Below are positions 62,973 through 64,000 of a stretch of DNA of 64,000 nucleotides, in pieces (the stretch's first letter is position 1; each line of letters begins with the position of its first letter). Both the position numbers and the translations under genes were made by a program. The notes beneath the pieces are model-generated. The model was not told the DNA's origin. It saw only the letters and a program-made list of their open reading frames with translations, and searched no databases. This DNA comes from Lophius americanus (lineage: Eukaryota; Chordata; Actinopteri; Lophiiformes; Lophiidae), in contig JBBDHG010000153.1 in assembly GCA_037951165.1 (NCBI GenBank), positions 2,172,001-2,236,000 of the forward strand, given 5' to 3'.

Positions 62973-63370
62973 CATAACACTTACCATAACCCCTAACCCC
63001 TACTCTTACCCTAACCATAGCGGAATGGATGCCTAACCCCAGCCATGGGAACAACGTCAGATAAAAAGAAAAAAAACAAAACATAAAAAACGGAGAGATA
63101 AGTCAGGTATAGACATTCAAAGATATCGTGGAATGGTGGGGGGGATACAGGACAAGAAGAGCCATAACAACGACCACCGGCCAGTGCACTGCCTCCGTTT
63201 CCCCATTCAACTGCTGGGTCGTCGGACCAGGCGGGGGGATTCGTCCCTAACCCTAAAACTAACCCTAACACTTACACTAACGCTTAACCTAACATTAAAC
63301 CTAACACTGACACTAAACCTAACCCTGACATTAACCCTAACATTAACCATAACACTAACCCTAACTTATC
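62973..63370. repeat. degenerate telomere-like (CCCTAA)n tracts
   Basis: Two blocks (about 62973-63020 and 63244-63370) are built of CCCTAA and variants such as CACTAA, CATTAA, CACTTA. They are separated by about 225 bases of unique-looking sequence. The long reading frame through it is a by-product of the 6-base period. Confidence 0.8.
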
Positions 63371-64000
63371 CTTGTGCGGAGTCAGACGATGTTTACCCTG
63401 TCCTCACTCTTAATGCTGAGTTAGTTTCAACCGGTTTGTATCAAGTTTTATCAATATTTCTTATTACTTTCCCCAAAAATGTCCACAATAGTATTCCAAA
63501 ATGCAAATCTCTCATCATGGCCACATGTATGTCTAGAAATGTTCCAACTCAGTAGGGTATTGTGGGTGTGGGTATGGAAAACACAACCACAGGAAGACAG
63601 ACTGAATTTTAACAAGGGAGAAGATTCTTCATCCGGAGTGGGCAGAATCTCTCATGTCTCGGAGCTTGGCACAGCGAGCTCCAGTTTATACAGAGGTTTG
63701 TGGTGGACACATTTTATATAAAAAGATGCGTTCAAGTCAGTCGTCACGCTTGATCCCATTTGCCATAAAATTGCTGCACAAGTAGCTCCAACCATCCGTT
63801 TATTGACCATAGAATTTTCAAGTGATTAATCATTTGCTGAAACTTTGAGTTTTCTTTTGGAGGCTGGGAGGTGTTTGAATGAGACGACTCTTGGGTTTCT
63901 AACAATTTTGTTCAGTGAAATCTTGCTGGACGGGTGGAGACAAAGTGTTTAAGTTCAAATGTATTAGAACATTGTGTTAAAGGTTAGTGGAGGCGAGACT

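Noticed and set aside
63133..63555. 140-codon frame with a Leu-Thr repeat
   Set aside because: It is the telomere-like hexamer tract read through.
59655..64000. Remaining lck kinase exons
   Set aside because: I looked for IAEGM/HRDLRAAN, DFG and WTAPEA coding strings on plus and found none; they should lie beyond the window.

Overview
The window looks like nuclear DNA of a teleost fish. Genes are split by GT-AG introns, spacers are AT-rich, and the repeats are typical of fish: Tc1-like transposons, RTE-type LINE pieces, a Penelope-like piece, a BEL/Pao piece and CA/TG microsatellites. I found five protein-coding genes by splicing exons by eye. In every case the reading phases close across all exons.

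Layout. (1) 1608-12320, minus strand: srrm1, an SR-related splicing coactivator, 17 coding exons, 852 aa, with a CRE-type site upstream. (2) 14811-19085, minus: tdh, mitochondrial L-threonine 3-dehydrogenase, 8 coding exons, 360 aa. (3) 22420-33448, minus: an mtmr9-like pseudophosphatase, 10 exons, 527 aa. One of its introns holds a broken BEL/Pao retrotransposon and others hold a Tc1 piece and long CA/TG repeats. (4) 39065-40055, plus: fam167b, 2 exons, 187 aa, behind a TATA box. (5) 47405 to beyond the right edge, plus: an lck-type Src-family kinase. Nine coding exons are visible (339 codons), ending just before the catalytic loop; the rest should lie past base 64000.

The gene order is informative. 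From recalled human maps, MTMR9-TDH-FAM167A-BLK lie together on 8p23, while FAM167B-LCK and an MTMR9 pseudogene lie together on 1p35. This window joins an mtmr9-like gene and tdh to fam167b and lck. It therefore looks like the fish version of the 1p35-type half of that duplicated block, still carrying a tdh.

The remaining sequence is mostly decayed mobile DNA and simple repeats. Notable items are a 37-bp minisatellite of about 16 copies, a degenerate telomere-like tract, a 40-bp GATC-rich tandem array, paired perfect hairpins, a duplicated segment in lck intron 2, and an unexplained coding-like stretch antisense to lck. I found no CRISPR array, operon, rRNA or convincing tRNA, and no clear new multi-gene system. 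The most useful leads are splice-level oddities (a GC-AG intron in lck, a TG tract at an mtmr9 acceptor, a NAGNAG acceptor in srrm1, two candidate donors in lck) and the antisense candidate.
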